From positions 80,609,001-80,673,000 of the forward strand of contig NC_069361.1 in assembly GCF_021730395.1 (NCBI RefSeq): DNA of 64,000 nucleotides, in the 5' to 3' direction. Positions 37,701 to 48,124 of the stretch are shown here, piece by piece. Position 1 is the first letter of the stretch; every line of letters starts with the position of its first letter. Source of the stretch: Mercenaria mercenaria. Taxonomy: Eukaryota > Mollusca > Bivalvia > Venerida > Veneridae. The position numbers and the translations under genes are program-made. The notes below the pieces were generated by a model. That model did no database searches. It was not told where the DNA came from and saw nothing but the letters and a program-made list of their open reading frames with translations.

Positions 37701-40700
37701 TTGCGACTATGATTGTCTGTATCTACTCTACTAAATCATTATATGCTAAAGACTGATTCTATTTATAATGATTTCTTCCAACGTGTTGTGCAAACATTAC
37801 CTTTGATGTGCGTTTATTAATAACTACTGTTGGTGCTCATGTTTAGGCTCTTTTGAACAATTGATTTGTTGGGTCTATCTATCTATTTATACTGCAACAC
37901 TCCTCTCTGCGAGTATTATGTGCAGCTGCGCGCCTGTACAAGAAGTTAAAAGTAGATTGGATAGGAGGATAAAAGTAATACACGGTGTGTATTGCAAGTA
38001 TGAATACAGTTGATAGTGTTAAAAACAAGAAGGATTTACAGATAAAAGCAGTTTAAAAACAGGTCTATCATGTTAAGCATTGTGTACAAGTTTGGTCACA
38101 CCCTGTTTAAACTGATTCAGGGTGGGGGCTTGCACAAGTTGTACTGGAAGGGAATTCCAAAGCACTATGGTGGCTGGAAAGAAAGAGTACTTATAGTAAT
38201 TACAGGGAGTGAGGATCTGAGTACAGGAGTGGGGATGCATATGTCTTGTTAGACGGGATGGGGGCTGACATAGGTGGGGTAGGGGGTGGGGAGGGGGGGA
38301 GGGGTGGCACAGCAACCAAACCATTCACTATCTTGTAGAACATAAGGAGGCGTGAATCAGATCTCCTATCTTCAAGGGTACGCCATCTCAGCTGACATAG
38401 CATGTTTGTGACACTGCTGTAAAGGGGAGTAGTCATGATTAACCGATCGCGCTGCCCTCCGCTGAATCATTTCGATCTGGTGGATGTTTTGTTGGGTGTA
38501 AGGGTTCCAAACACAGCTAGCATATTCTAGCTGTGGCCTGACTAGGGCTTTATAAGCTACTTCTCGAACTTTTGGGTTCTTGCATGGGATATTTCGCTTG
38601 ATGAAGTTTAGTGTTCGGGTAGCTTTGGACGTGACTAAATTGATGTGTTTATTCCAATTAAGATCTGAGGATATAGTGACCCCAAGGTACTTTTCATCAG
38701 GAACTGTTTCCAAGACTTGGCCATGGAGTGTGTATTTTGATTTAAAATGGTTTTTTGACCTTGTTATGTTCATAACAGTGCATTTTGAGGGGTGGAACTC
38801 CATGTCCCACTTACTTTCCCATAGCTGTAACCTATTTAAGTCTTGCTGGAGGATGTCTTCTTGGGCAAAACTATTTACAGTTAAATAGACAGCAGTGTCA
38901 TCGGCGAATAAACGAACCTGTGAAATCAGATTTTCAGGCAGGTCATTAATGTAGAGTAAAAATGGAAGGGGGCCTAGGACGGAGCCCTGTGGGACTCCGG
39001 ACATTACTGGAACTTCTTCTGATGTTTCACCATTCACAAGGACAGACTGGCGCCAGCCAATCAAGAAAGACTTGACCCATTGCAACGTGGTGCCCTGAAC
39101 GCCATGTTGATGAAGTTTGTACAGACGTTTCAGATGGTCAACCTTATCAAATGCTTTAGAGAAGTCCAGAAGGATCAAGTCCGTCTGGTGGCCCTGAATT
39201 AAGTTTCGGGATAGATCTTCTACAAGTTCGAGTAACTGCGTTTCGCATGACCTTTTCTCTCTGAACCCATGCTGTAGGTCATAGAGGACATTGTTAACCT
39301 GGAAGTGCTTGGTAATATTAGAGGCTATGATGTGTTCCAGTAACTTACAGAGAATACAAGTTAGGGAAATAGGCCGGTAATTTGCAGGATTGCTTTTGTC
39401 ACCCTTAAATAAAGGAATGACATTGGCCTTGGTCCAGTCAGCTGGGATAGTGCCCGTGTCAAGGGACCTTTGAAAGAGTTTAGTGACTAGTGGTGAGATT
39501 TGTTCACTAAGATTTTTAAGAAGGATCGGCTTTAGACCATCGGGACCACATGCTTGATCTATTTTAGGGACGAAAGGAGTTTCTGAACACCATTTATGCC
39601 TATAGTGACCTTTGGCATTTGGGGATATTTTGGTTGGTAATCAGTTGTTATGGAGAGTAGAGACTGCACTTTAATTTTACAGAGTTGGCCCAATTTGAGA
39701 GGTGACATTGGGGTGAACACGGACTGGAATTGACGATTGAGGATATTGGCCTTCTTTTTATCATCCGTATGAATTTGACCGTTTTCTAGGAGTGGGGAAA
39801 TGCCTTGGGAGTCTTGCTTGGCATTTTTGGCAAGGGAGAAAGTTTCTTACGAGAGAAATTGTGACCTGTTTGTGGGTTATCCGGATCATCTTGACATTCC
39901 AGGACATAATCTATGTAACTATCATGGGCTTGTTTGATATTTTTCCTGACAAGATTTTTAAAATTTATGTAATGTTGTTTGACCTTTGGGTTGGTGTTAT
40001 TTTTGACCTTTTGGAACATCTTATTTCGTTTCCTAATCTGACGTTTAATGCTTTGGGTAATCCATGGTAGTTGGGGTCTTGAGCCTATTCTCTTGGTTGG
40101 AATGAATAGGTTCTTACCTTCGGATAGAACCTCTTTGAATTCTGACCATAGGTCTTCAACAGACCATGTGTATGAGCTTTTGAAATTTTGACCAATCTGC
40201 TTTATTATATAAGTGAACTAGGCGGGGTTTCATTTTATTGAACCGTGGCTTAACATCTTAGTGTACTTGTACTATATCATGATCGGACAATCCCGCCATA
40301 GTGTTTACATGTTTGACCAGAGTTGGGTTTGAGGTGAGGAAGAGGTCTAAAGTGTTGTTTAACCGTGTAGGGAAACTAACCATTTGTTGGAGGGAGGAAT
40401 CATTTATGACAGAGAGGAATTCTTCATAAATTCTACTGTGAGAGCAGCCAGGTTTCAGAGTTGGTGTGCCCTCGGGGGTCCCAGGACAGTTTGGGGAAAT
40501 TGAAGTCTCCGGCAATCCAAATTTTGCCTTTGAGTTTAGTGACCTTGTCTAAAGATTTTCTAAATTCTATTAAACTGTCCTCATCCTGTTCATGTGGTCT
40601 GTAATAAGATGCAATATAAAGGGGCTTAGAACCTACCAATTCCAGCTTTAACCATATGAGTTCACAATCTGCTTGTAACTCCTTCATTTCAGAGACCACT

Positions 40701-41419
40701 ATATTGTTTTTGACCAAGATGAATACGCCCCCACCCGCTTGGCCTGTTTTCCTGTCTAGTCTGTATGGGGTGTAATCTAAGGAAGGGGGAAATATTTCAT
40801 TATCTTTATTGTTTGAAGTTAACCAGGGTTCTGTACCAAAACTGATGTCCGGATTTTCGGTTTGAAGTAGGGAGTGCAGCTCAAATTTTTTGTTTACTAT
40901 GGACTGGAAATTGACGATGAGGGTCTTGAGGCCAGAAAAATAGTTCTTTTTAATTGGACGAGGACATTGGGTAGGATGGTGCTCAGTATCTGGGGTGGTG
41001 TCGGATAGTAAAGAGTAGCTGTTGTTAGACTCGTATGAGGATAACGATAAATTTGGGTCTAGACTGGTCTGTGCACGTATTTTTGTAAACATATTGAAAC
41101 ACGGGAGGGATTAATGAATAGACGCTTATTTGCAATACTAACTTATACGGTCCTGCTACACTTTGATCCGAACACACAATGAGTCCTATATCAATTCCAG
41201 TCACAAGATGTTACTAGTTTGCAAAACTTCGTCCCGATGCAGTTTGAAGTGGTATAGTCAACAGTTTACTTTGCATACGTTTTACTTGTGATTTTCAGAG
41301 ATTAACAAATGTTTAACATTTTAGAATACTACGAAAAACTAAAGGCGTCTGGTGTAACAGCGCAGATTGAGTTGATTAAAGGTGTACCACATTCGTTCTG
41401 GAGTTTGCCAGGTAAATAG
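34784..41419 (+). CDS. Alpha/beta hydrolase, HSL/AADAC-like esterase (hydrolase 2)
   Basis: Exons: 34784-35003, 35264-35402, 35934-36055, 36547-36647, 36891-36985, 37383-37519 and 41325-41411. All seven lengths (220, 139, 122, 101, 95, 137, 87) equal those of hydrolase 1. The catalytic set is intact: HGGGN at 99-103, GDSAGG with Ser174, DQLRD with Asp264 and VPHSFW with His294. Intron 4 uses a GC donor (gct|gcaagt). There is one exon 5 (ILVYPKVDYTKTYKS...). No copy of exon 8 is visible downstream. Reading through the last donor adds Lys and a TAG at 41417-41419, giving 302 aa ending SLPGK, about 23 residues shorter than hydrolase 1. Intron 6 was enlarged by a LINE. Likely a cytosolic esterase; substrate unknown. 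Confidence 0.86.
35430..35680. repeat. ~120-bp tandem duplication in hydrolase 2 intron 2
   Basis: Two adjacent copies share aatttctatcgc.tactaatt, tttgttttctc and tcacacagaatggtagcgat / tcacagagaaaggtagtgat, at about 35440-35555 and 35562-35678. Confidence 0.8.
35700..35778. repeat. Hairpin with AGC-rich arms
   Basis: gtgaagttggc and gccaacttcac flank an inner stem, gtacagcggtagcagcagta against tactgctgtac, with its centre at gttaac. A compact palindrome inside intron 2 of hydrolase 2. Confidence 0.7.
37865..41200 (-). mobile_element. CR1/Jockey-like LINE in hydrolase 2 intron 6
   Basis: Read on -. An AP endonuclease occurs at 41092-40258: TEPWL, GGGVFILVK, ASYYRP, AGDFNFPKLSWD, then LSDHDIV in a second frame. 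Reverse transcriptase runs from about 39540 to 38372: CGPDGLKP, LDFSKAFDKV, MSGVPQGSVLGPLPFLLYIND, RLFADDTAVY. The C-terminal part continues in two further frames to 38073 (YYKYSFFPATIVLWNSLP). At least three frameshifts make it inactive. The 3' end carries a GATA-type tail (tctatctatctattta on +), typical of CR1-like LINEs. No RNase H is present. It is antisense to the host gene and accounts for most of the 3.8-kb intron. The 5' boundary is approximate. Confidence 0.92.
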
Positions 41420-42438
41420 TAGGCATCAGATTCAGTTGTTTTTTTTTTTAAAGTCATAATTTTTAAGAATGACATGCAAGGTCCAGATTTTACAGAAAAT
41501 AGACTTGTTTAGTTTACCTAAACTAAAAAGGCATAAAATTATGTACATGATAACCAGTTAAAGTCGAATTATCATGTTAATCCATCTGAAGATGAAAGCA
41601 CTTCCAAAATTGTCAGTTTTAATGTATTTCAAGGAAACTTGTCAGACAGCTAATGTATCTATAACCGACTTCATCAGAAGACATTCGAATCAAGGGATGC
41701 ATTCCTAAATATTTTTTTCTAACTTTCAACAATTTATACTAAGCGTCCGCGATACCTGTTTTGTCTGTTTAAATAAAGGATCATCTACGCTGTACTTTCT
41801 TGATTGTTTCTCATACAATGTTGTTTATATTTATAAGATGTTTGGTCGAGCTGTAACGTCAATAACCGGTGCATCTACTTGGTATAAATGAACTCGCAGT
41901 TAGCTTATTAAAAGTTTATTTGCTGTGACATACTATTACAGCCAGTCTGATTGGGTTTATTTTTTCCGTATCGCTGTTTACGTGCTTTAAAGTAATACCG
42001 TGTGCATTCATTAACAATGCTTTTAACTGTAAAAGGTTTTATCAAGGAAACAACCAGATGGTTCATTTCTCGGGTGAGCAAATGAAACCACAACTGGACT
42101 TCATTTACATAAGACCGTGCGTGTAATATTTGAACAGCATTTGTTTCACATGTTATATATACGGTCAATATATACACAAGGACTTTTGTAGGGATTTTAC
42201 TGTTGCATTTTTAGATAACCTATGCCAGAATTCCTCAAATAGTGCCTCCTCACATGAAATCATACTTTGTAGTAAAGGCATTCAAATCAAAATGTGATGT
42301 CACCATTTTCAAGTAACGAAGTTGGGCTGTTGCTTTTCATAATGATGCCAGTTGGAAAATTGTCTTAACAAAGACGATCGTTGTTTGCTAGAGCGTATTT
42401 ATTTGGTCAAAGAATAACAGGTAAGTATTTAATATATT

Positions 42439-43231
42439 TCACACACACGTAGCATCGTGCGCTACATCTTTACATGTACAGTTTTGCCCGTCAACTATTT
42501 TCCAATGGTTCCATCGTATAGGACGCCCATTAGGACCTCTGCAGTTCGGACCTGAAATCCATTTCATGTATATAGAATACAGTTTATACAGTTTATACAG
42601 TTTATAAAATGCTTAGATAGAAATTAGAAAGAAGGTTCGGCATGTGGCCATGTTTATTTTATCTAGCGAAGAATGCATTTTCAGTTGCGTTTTCGCAATC
42701 TCTTTCACCGAGTTTTCTTTCCTAACACTCTGTGTATGAGAGAATAACTACCAGTCTAGAGGCCGCAAGTTCTATTTTAAGGCGTGGAAACAACTGAAAG
42801 AAAACAATGCATGCGAAATCAATTGTCTTCCGCCTTCAATCTATGTGGAGAGAACATCTTAACCACAATGCCCAATTTCAGAAACACTTGTAAGGTAAAT
42901 TTCGGTGGTATATATAACTTAAATATGCCTATTGATAAAATAAAGTTCCATTAATGTAACAAAATAAAAAAAAGATCTTACCATTTGGACAGTAGTCGCA
43001 GCAGTCAGTGGGTTTGTACTTTGCCGGATCAATGCAACCCGGTGGTGGACATGGAGGAGGGTAACATAATGTCTGATTACCCACAGTGCATGGGAACGGA
43101 CAGTAGTGCGCTGTTATATTCTTTGTACTTACTGTCGGTAATTCGCTTTCTTCAACAGCGGTTGACAATAAAAACAAAGAAAGTTCCATGTAAAAGAAGC
43201 ACACTAATACACTAGTGATGTGTTTTGCCAT
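42439..43231 (-). CDS. Small secreted cysteine-rich protein 3 (VWC-like)
   Basis: Exons on -: 43231-42982 (250 nt) and 42551-42439 (113 nt), giving 120 aa. The start ATG (MAKHITSVL) matches the paralogues; an open frame extends further upstream but lies in the conserved 5' flank. Signal peptide to about residue 25, then CPFPCTVGNQTLCYPPPCPP, DPAKYKPTDCCDYCPN, and exon 2 with NCRGPNGRPIRWNHWKIV and NCTC. All 12 mature cysteines are kept, and the intron (430 bp) is the shortest of the family. AATAAA on - at 42403-42398. It follows hydrolase 2 tail to tail, as gene 1 follows hydrolase 1. Function unknown. Confidence 0.83.
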
Positions 43232-43827
43232 AGTTTTTACTTTATGTTCCAAAGGCTGGGTTTTAGGACGTGTTTGTAGGTTACCAAGATAAGAATATAT
43301 ATGTTTAAGCTGATAACCTTTATGATAATTTGCAATGAATGTTGACCTACTAGTATTCCACATTGGTCAGCTCCACAGATATCAAAGCCAGCCTCTAAAT
43401 GCATTTTTGCCATTTTAAGACCATGCTCAAAATCAGCTAATCAAGTGCTGGTATTTTAGAGCTCTATAACAAAATAATCCAAGAGTACTGACAACGATAT
43501 CGCCATTGCAGACCCAATGTTCAGCTAACGATTTAAGCAGGGACGTGGAGAATATGTTTTCTTCGCATCTGCACGCGATGTACGAGCGAACGAGAAAGCT
43601 AACACGTGCGCATGCGCTGAAACGTATCAAGTTGCTCTACATATTAACATATCCTTTGTAGGAACAACTTTCACTTTTAATAGCATGCACTTGGTAACTA
43701 TCTACAGACTTTTATCATGAGTTTTACATACACGTAAATGTAGTTAATAACAAATTAGGTGATGAAAAGATGACAAATGTTTACAATAGACAGTTTGTGC
43801 AAATAAACTCAGTCCAAACAGCACATC

Positions 43828-45426
43828 TCAAACGCACACCAGATATGTCGGAGCATATTTGCACGTGCAGTTTTTGCCTTGCACAATTTTCCAGTGGTGA
43901 AGCGGTATCATGCTTCCATCTGAAGCCGGACAGTTTTCACCTGCGGAAAAAGTAAATGTTATTACAACTCTCCTGTGCTAATAATTTCCTTTTACATTTA
44001 GTCAGCATGAGTTGAATGTTATTTACAGAAACAATTAAAACTGGATCAAAAAATGTTTTACTATGGAAACACAGCTTTCCCATGCCTACTGGTTACCCAG
44101 AAATAACGTAGCACTTTTTTTCGTGAATTTCTTCGTTATTGCGCAACATCCATGTGGAAGCCTAACAGTATTCTACAGGTATCCAGGGGTAGAAGTAAAT
44201 AAAGATTACTGAATCATTTCGATTTCAATTGGAAAATAAATTTACATTGGAAAATCCTTGCCCATTAGAATATCTTTAAAAAATGAGATTAATGTAAAAT
44301 TGTGGCGTTGTTTTCTTTAAAGATTACAAAATAATTTTCAGGTTTCAAATTGATCCACAGACAAAAAGCCCGTCTTCGCATTTATCAGAACCCGAAATTA
44401 TTCTGCTAACTTTCAAAAATGTAACAACCCTGCTGTAGTTTATTTTCATTTGCAAAAGCACGACAAATGAATAAGTGATACCACTGAAACAAAAACTCTA
44501 CACATGTGAGGAAATGTATCTTATTTGCATTTATATAGTACAAAAAATACATGCTCTTACATTACTTTACAATGTCTTGAATGCAAAGTATAAAAATGTA
44601 AAATATATGCAATCGAACGTTTCAGCGTGACATCTAAATGTGCTTCGAGACATTACCCGTAAGAAAGACCTTGTCCTCTCGGTTATTAACTTTTCGGATA
44701 ATAGACGTTATATTCCATTTGGAACACATCAAAGCACATTAAAGATGTCCATTTGGAACACATCAAAGCGCATTAAAGATGTCCATTTGGAACACATCAA
44801 AGCGCATTAAAGATGTCCATTTGGAACACATCAAAGCGCATTAAAGATGTCGATGTGCTTGTAATGATATATGTACCGGCTTCCCCGCCCTACCCTCGTC
44901 CTGTCCCTCCCTTGTATTTATGCAAGAAATAAATGAAATAGGTACTTGTCATTTGGACACCGGTCCATCTGCCATAGGAAGTGTTTGTAAAATTTAAAAA
45001 TGAAAGTTGTATTCCAGAAGTACACCTGTTTGAGAAGTCGTTTACCTGGTGGTAATGGGATGTTATCCTCTTTACTCCTTTGGACAAAATGGTCGGCAAA
45101 AATATAGAGTGGCACAATCCCCGAATTACGATGGAAAAGACAATTATGTAAAAGTTCAGGGTTGCGTAAAGGAGTATATACTCACCATTAGGGCACCAGT
45201 CACAGCAATCCATTGGTTGGTATTTAGCTGGATCCCCGCAAGGCGGTGGAGGACATGGTGGTGGGTAGCAGAAAGTGTGGTCTGCAATGGTGCACATGTA
45301 GGGACAGAACTGTGCTGTTACATTTTCCGTACTCACATGCGTTTGTTTAATGACAGAGCCGGAAATCCTCGAAGACAGAAGTGAAAGAAAAATAAACTGT
45401 AAGCAATATATATAGAGAGAAGCCAT
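43828..45426 (-). CDS. Small secreted cysteine-rich protein 4, divergent (VWC-like)
   Basis: Exons on -: 45426-45186 (241 nt) and 43940-43828 (113 nt), phase 1 junction, giving 117 aa. It has a signal peptide (MASLYIYCLQFIFLSLLSSR) and an N-terminal segment three residues shorter than its paralogues. The cysteine pattern is conserved (CPYMCTIADHTFCYPPPCPP, DCCDWCPN; exon 2 NCPASDGSMIPLHHWKIV, NCTC), but the sequence between is the most diverged of the four. This suggests an older duplicate. It lies head to tail with gene 3 and is not paired with a hydrolase. The donor is gtgagt. Function unknown. Confidence 0.8.
44715..44850. repeat. Four tandem copies of a 34-bp unit
   Basis: Four nearly identical units built on ccatttggaacacatcaaag followed by cgcattaaagatgt. 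They lie within the intron of cysteine-rich gene 4. Confidence 0.95.
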
Positions 45427-46664
45427 CTTATTTACAACTATGCGACTGTATCGAAAGTTTATACAAAACTTTTCAGTGTATACTGCTTATCAACCTGTGA
45501 CTCCGATAAGAAATTATCTAATTACGAACTAATGCCATATATATACGAGGTCTAAAGCAAAAAAGAACCATCAGGAAGGGCTTGCTAAAAGAACTCGGAT
45601 GATATGTTTTTTCACCTTTGCATCAAACGTTGATAAAAAATTATCTAGAACACGCAATCAATTTCAGTCAGAACTCCATCCCTTTTTGTAAATTGTGAAA
45701 ATGTTATTATTCTTATCAAACACCTAGATTGGGCCATTCAAAGTCCTGAAACTAGTATAGTTTTGCTATAACTGATGGTTCTACCGAGATGGATGCCCGT
45801 GTTGTTCATGACATTTGAATGTTGATTTGTGACCTGGACTTTACATATATACGTCGCCATAAAGTGAATGGGATATGGTAATGGTCTATGTCTGCCCGTC
45901 TGTCCGACCCCACATTTGCATACTTAGGTGGCTATAGGAACAATAGGAAACTGTACTTTTTCTTTGATGCCATTCATTCCATAAGGCTTTTATGTGGCTA
46001 TTTTTCTCTTTTACGTGGCTAAAAGAACAATAGAGAGAACAAATGAGTAGCCAAATAAATACCCATATGTAGGAACATCCGTCTGTCTGTCCGTGCGTCG
46101 GAGCGTAGCAGGACTATTGTTAAAACTTCGCATGGTGATAAAGAACAATAAGAGAAAATGCAGGTATAAGCACTATGATTAAATCTTGCTCATCTCCCTT
46201 TATTTGTTTTCGCTTGACACTTTTGTCCGGAGCATTTTTAGATAGAGGGTATTGAGAGAAAGTGCAGTGTGTAAGAATGATAGTTTTCTATGCTGCATAC
46301 ATTTTGAATTATATCCCTTTACTTGATTTACTCGTAACACTTTTGTCCGGAGCGTAACTCAAACCTTTTAAAGCTTCATGCAATGGCAGAAAATATTGAA
46401 AGAAAATTCAGTGTACACGAACTCTAACTCTATCTTGCTTACTTTTTTTAATCATCTCCCATTACATTTGCATTTGATTTACTGTAACACTTTGTCCGTA
46501 TAATTCAAAAACGTTTTAAAAGGATTTTTGTTAATACTTCACACATTGACAAAGAACAGAGAGACAGTGCAAAGTACAAGAACACTCTCTCTTATCTAGA
46601 ATCAATTATTTCCCTTTATTAAATTTACTTGACCAACTTATAACTGAAAATTTATTCAAACTGC

Positions 46665-47170
46665 TGTCGCAGGGTCATTTGTCTGTATATATCCTATATG
46701 AATTACTATCAAGCTTTTTCTCATTTTTCCTATATTTCGTTCCTATAATTCCATTTCATATCCATTATACATCCACATAAATATCATTTTCTGACATCAT
46801 TAACTAACATGTTGTTTAACCACGGTGACGGGTCTCAATTTGAATGTATTGATATCACCGCCAATTTCCGCCACGCATGCGCACAGCCAGAATAGATTTT
46901 GAAGTGAAGACTTGAATCTTTGTCTCTCTTGGTAAAATATTACATTTGCTGTCTGCGTGTGTGGCGGAAATTGGCGGTGATATCAATACATTCAAATTGA
47001 GGCCCGTCACCGTGGTTAAACAACATGTTAGTTAATGATATCAGAAAATGATATTTATGTGGATGTATAATGGATATGAAATGGAATTATAGGAACGAAA
47101 TATAGGAAAAATGAGAAAAAGCTTGATAGTAATTCATATAGGATATATACAGACAAATGACCCTGCGACA
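46665..47170. repeat. 506-bp near-perfect palindrome (210-bp arms)
   Basis: Left arm 46665-46874 and right arm 46961-47170 are reverse complements with only a few mismatches, around an 86-bp loop. The arms begin tgtcgcagggtcatttgtct and end ccaatttccgccac. A partial third arm copy lies at 47312-47383 in the left-arm orientation. Foldback-type element, evidently young. Confidence 0.92.
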
Positions 47171-47171
47171 T

Positions 47172-47312
47172 CCTCCCCCTCTCCGGAATCGAACCCTGAT
47201 TCCCCGTTACCCGTTATCACCATGGTAGGCATAGCACGTACCATCGACAGTTGATAGGGCAGACATTTGAAAGATACGTCGTCGCCGCTAGGGCATACGA
47301 TCGGCACAATGT
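47172..47312 (-). rRNA. Fragment of 18S rRNA (about 130 bp), displaced
   Basis: Read on -, the segment matches a conserved 5'-domain region of eukaryotic 18S rRNA: tcaaatgtctgccctatcaa, ctgtcgatggtacg, cctaccatggtgataacggg and taacggggaatcagggttcg followed by attccggagaggg. The rest of 18S is absent, so this is not a functional rRNA gene. It sits exactly between the right palindrome arm and the partial third arm. Confidence 0.85.
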
Positions 47313-48048
47313 TGAATTACTATCAAGCTTTTTCTCATTTTTCCTATATTTCGTTCCTATAATTCCATTTCATATCCATATCATATACAAAGTATTAGGA
47401 CATTAAGGTGAAGTGCAGTGTACAAAAAGTAATTTGAATTATCTCCTTTATCTAATTTTACAACACTTTTTGCTCTTTTGCTCGAAGCAAATTTATGCAG
47501 ATAATTCCGTTATAACAGGACATTATGAGTAACTGTAATGTGTATAAACCATAATACAGTAGTTATTGGTAACATTTTTTCCTGTAACTAACATACTAGT
47601 ATTATTTTATATTATATACGATTCACTACGTCTTTTTGCCACCTTTCACACGAAACATTTTCTTAGGTGGCCATGTCCAAAATGGCTCTTGTTTTAATAT
47701 TGATCTACGATTACACTGAATGCTGATCTACTGGTTGAACAATTTAGCTTTTATTTTTGTTACAGATATTTGGTAACTCAAATTATTGCATGAAGTAGAT
47801 ATGTTATAATTCGCATCCCGTTTTTCTTGATGAACGGACCTATTCAAAGTCTGAGACATTCATTTATCTGTTTACTAAATGTCCTAGTGTTGATGTTTCG
47901 GCCTTCTTGTACAATTTATTTTTAATTCAAATCACATCCCGCTACAGCACGAACAAATCTTTTTTAGAAGTTTGTTAGTAATAGCGTTACTCAACCTACA
48001 TACTATTCTAACATCGTGACGTTTACTTTGTTACGTCAACAGTAAAAC

Positions 48049-48089
48049 AACGTCATTGACGTTAACGTTTTCATAGCGTCGCTAGCAAC
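48049..48089 (+). promoter_or_regulatory. ACGTCA palindrome and X-box-like (RFX) motif
   Basis: aacgtcattgacgtt (48049-48063) is a CRE-like palindrome, with further tgacgt/acgtca half-sites just upstream. GTCGCTAGCAAC (48078-48089) matches an X-box with a perfect right half (RGYAAC) and a one-base-off left half, 36 bp before the start codon at 48125. X-boxes drive ciliary genes in metazoans. Functional assignment is inference. Confidence 0.45.
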
Positions 48090-48124
48090 GATTCAGTCTA
48101 ACAGAATACAAACACACACAGACA

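Larger units (their letters stand above)
45850..47700. mobile_element. Tandem-repeat element interrupted by a palindrome and 18S fragment
   Basis: Left part: tctgcccgtctgtccgac, ccgtctgtctgtccgtgcgt, then three diverged ~150-bp units (aagaacaataagagaaaatg, tatccctttacttgatttac, acttttgtccggagc) to about 46660. After the inserted block (46665-47383) the units resume. It ends near ggtggccatgtccaaaatgg. Same general build as the other tandem-repeat elements of the window. Confidence 0.6.

Noticed and set aside
42929-43363. Long N-terminal extension of cysteine-rich protein 3 (start at 43363)
   Set aside because: The extension covers DNA conserved as 5' flank in the paralogues, and the internal ATG at 43231 aligns with their starts and gives a proper signal peptide.
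47185-47215. tRNA B-box-like GGTTCGATTCC on the - strand
   Set aside because: It is part of a conserved 18S rRNA segment (ggggaatcagggttcgattc), not a tRNA.
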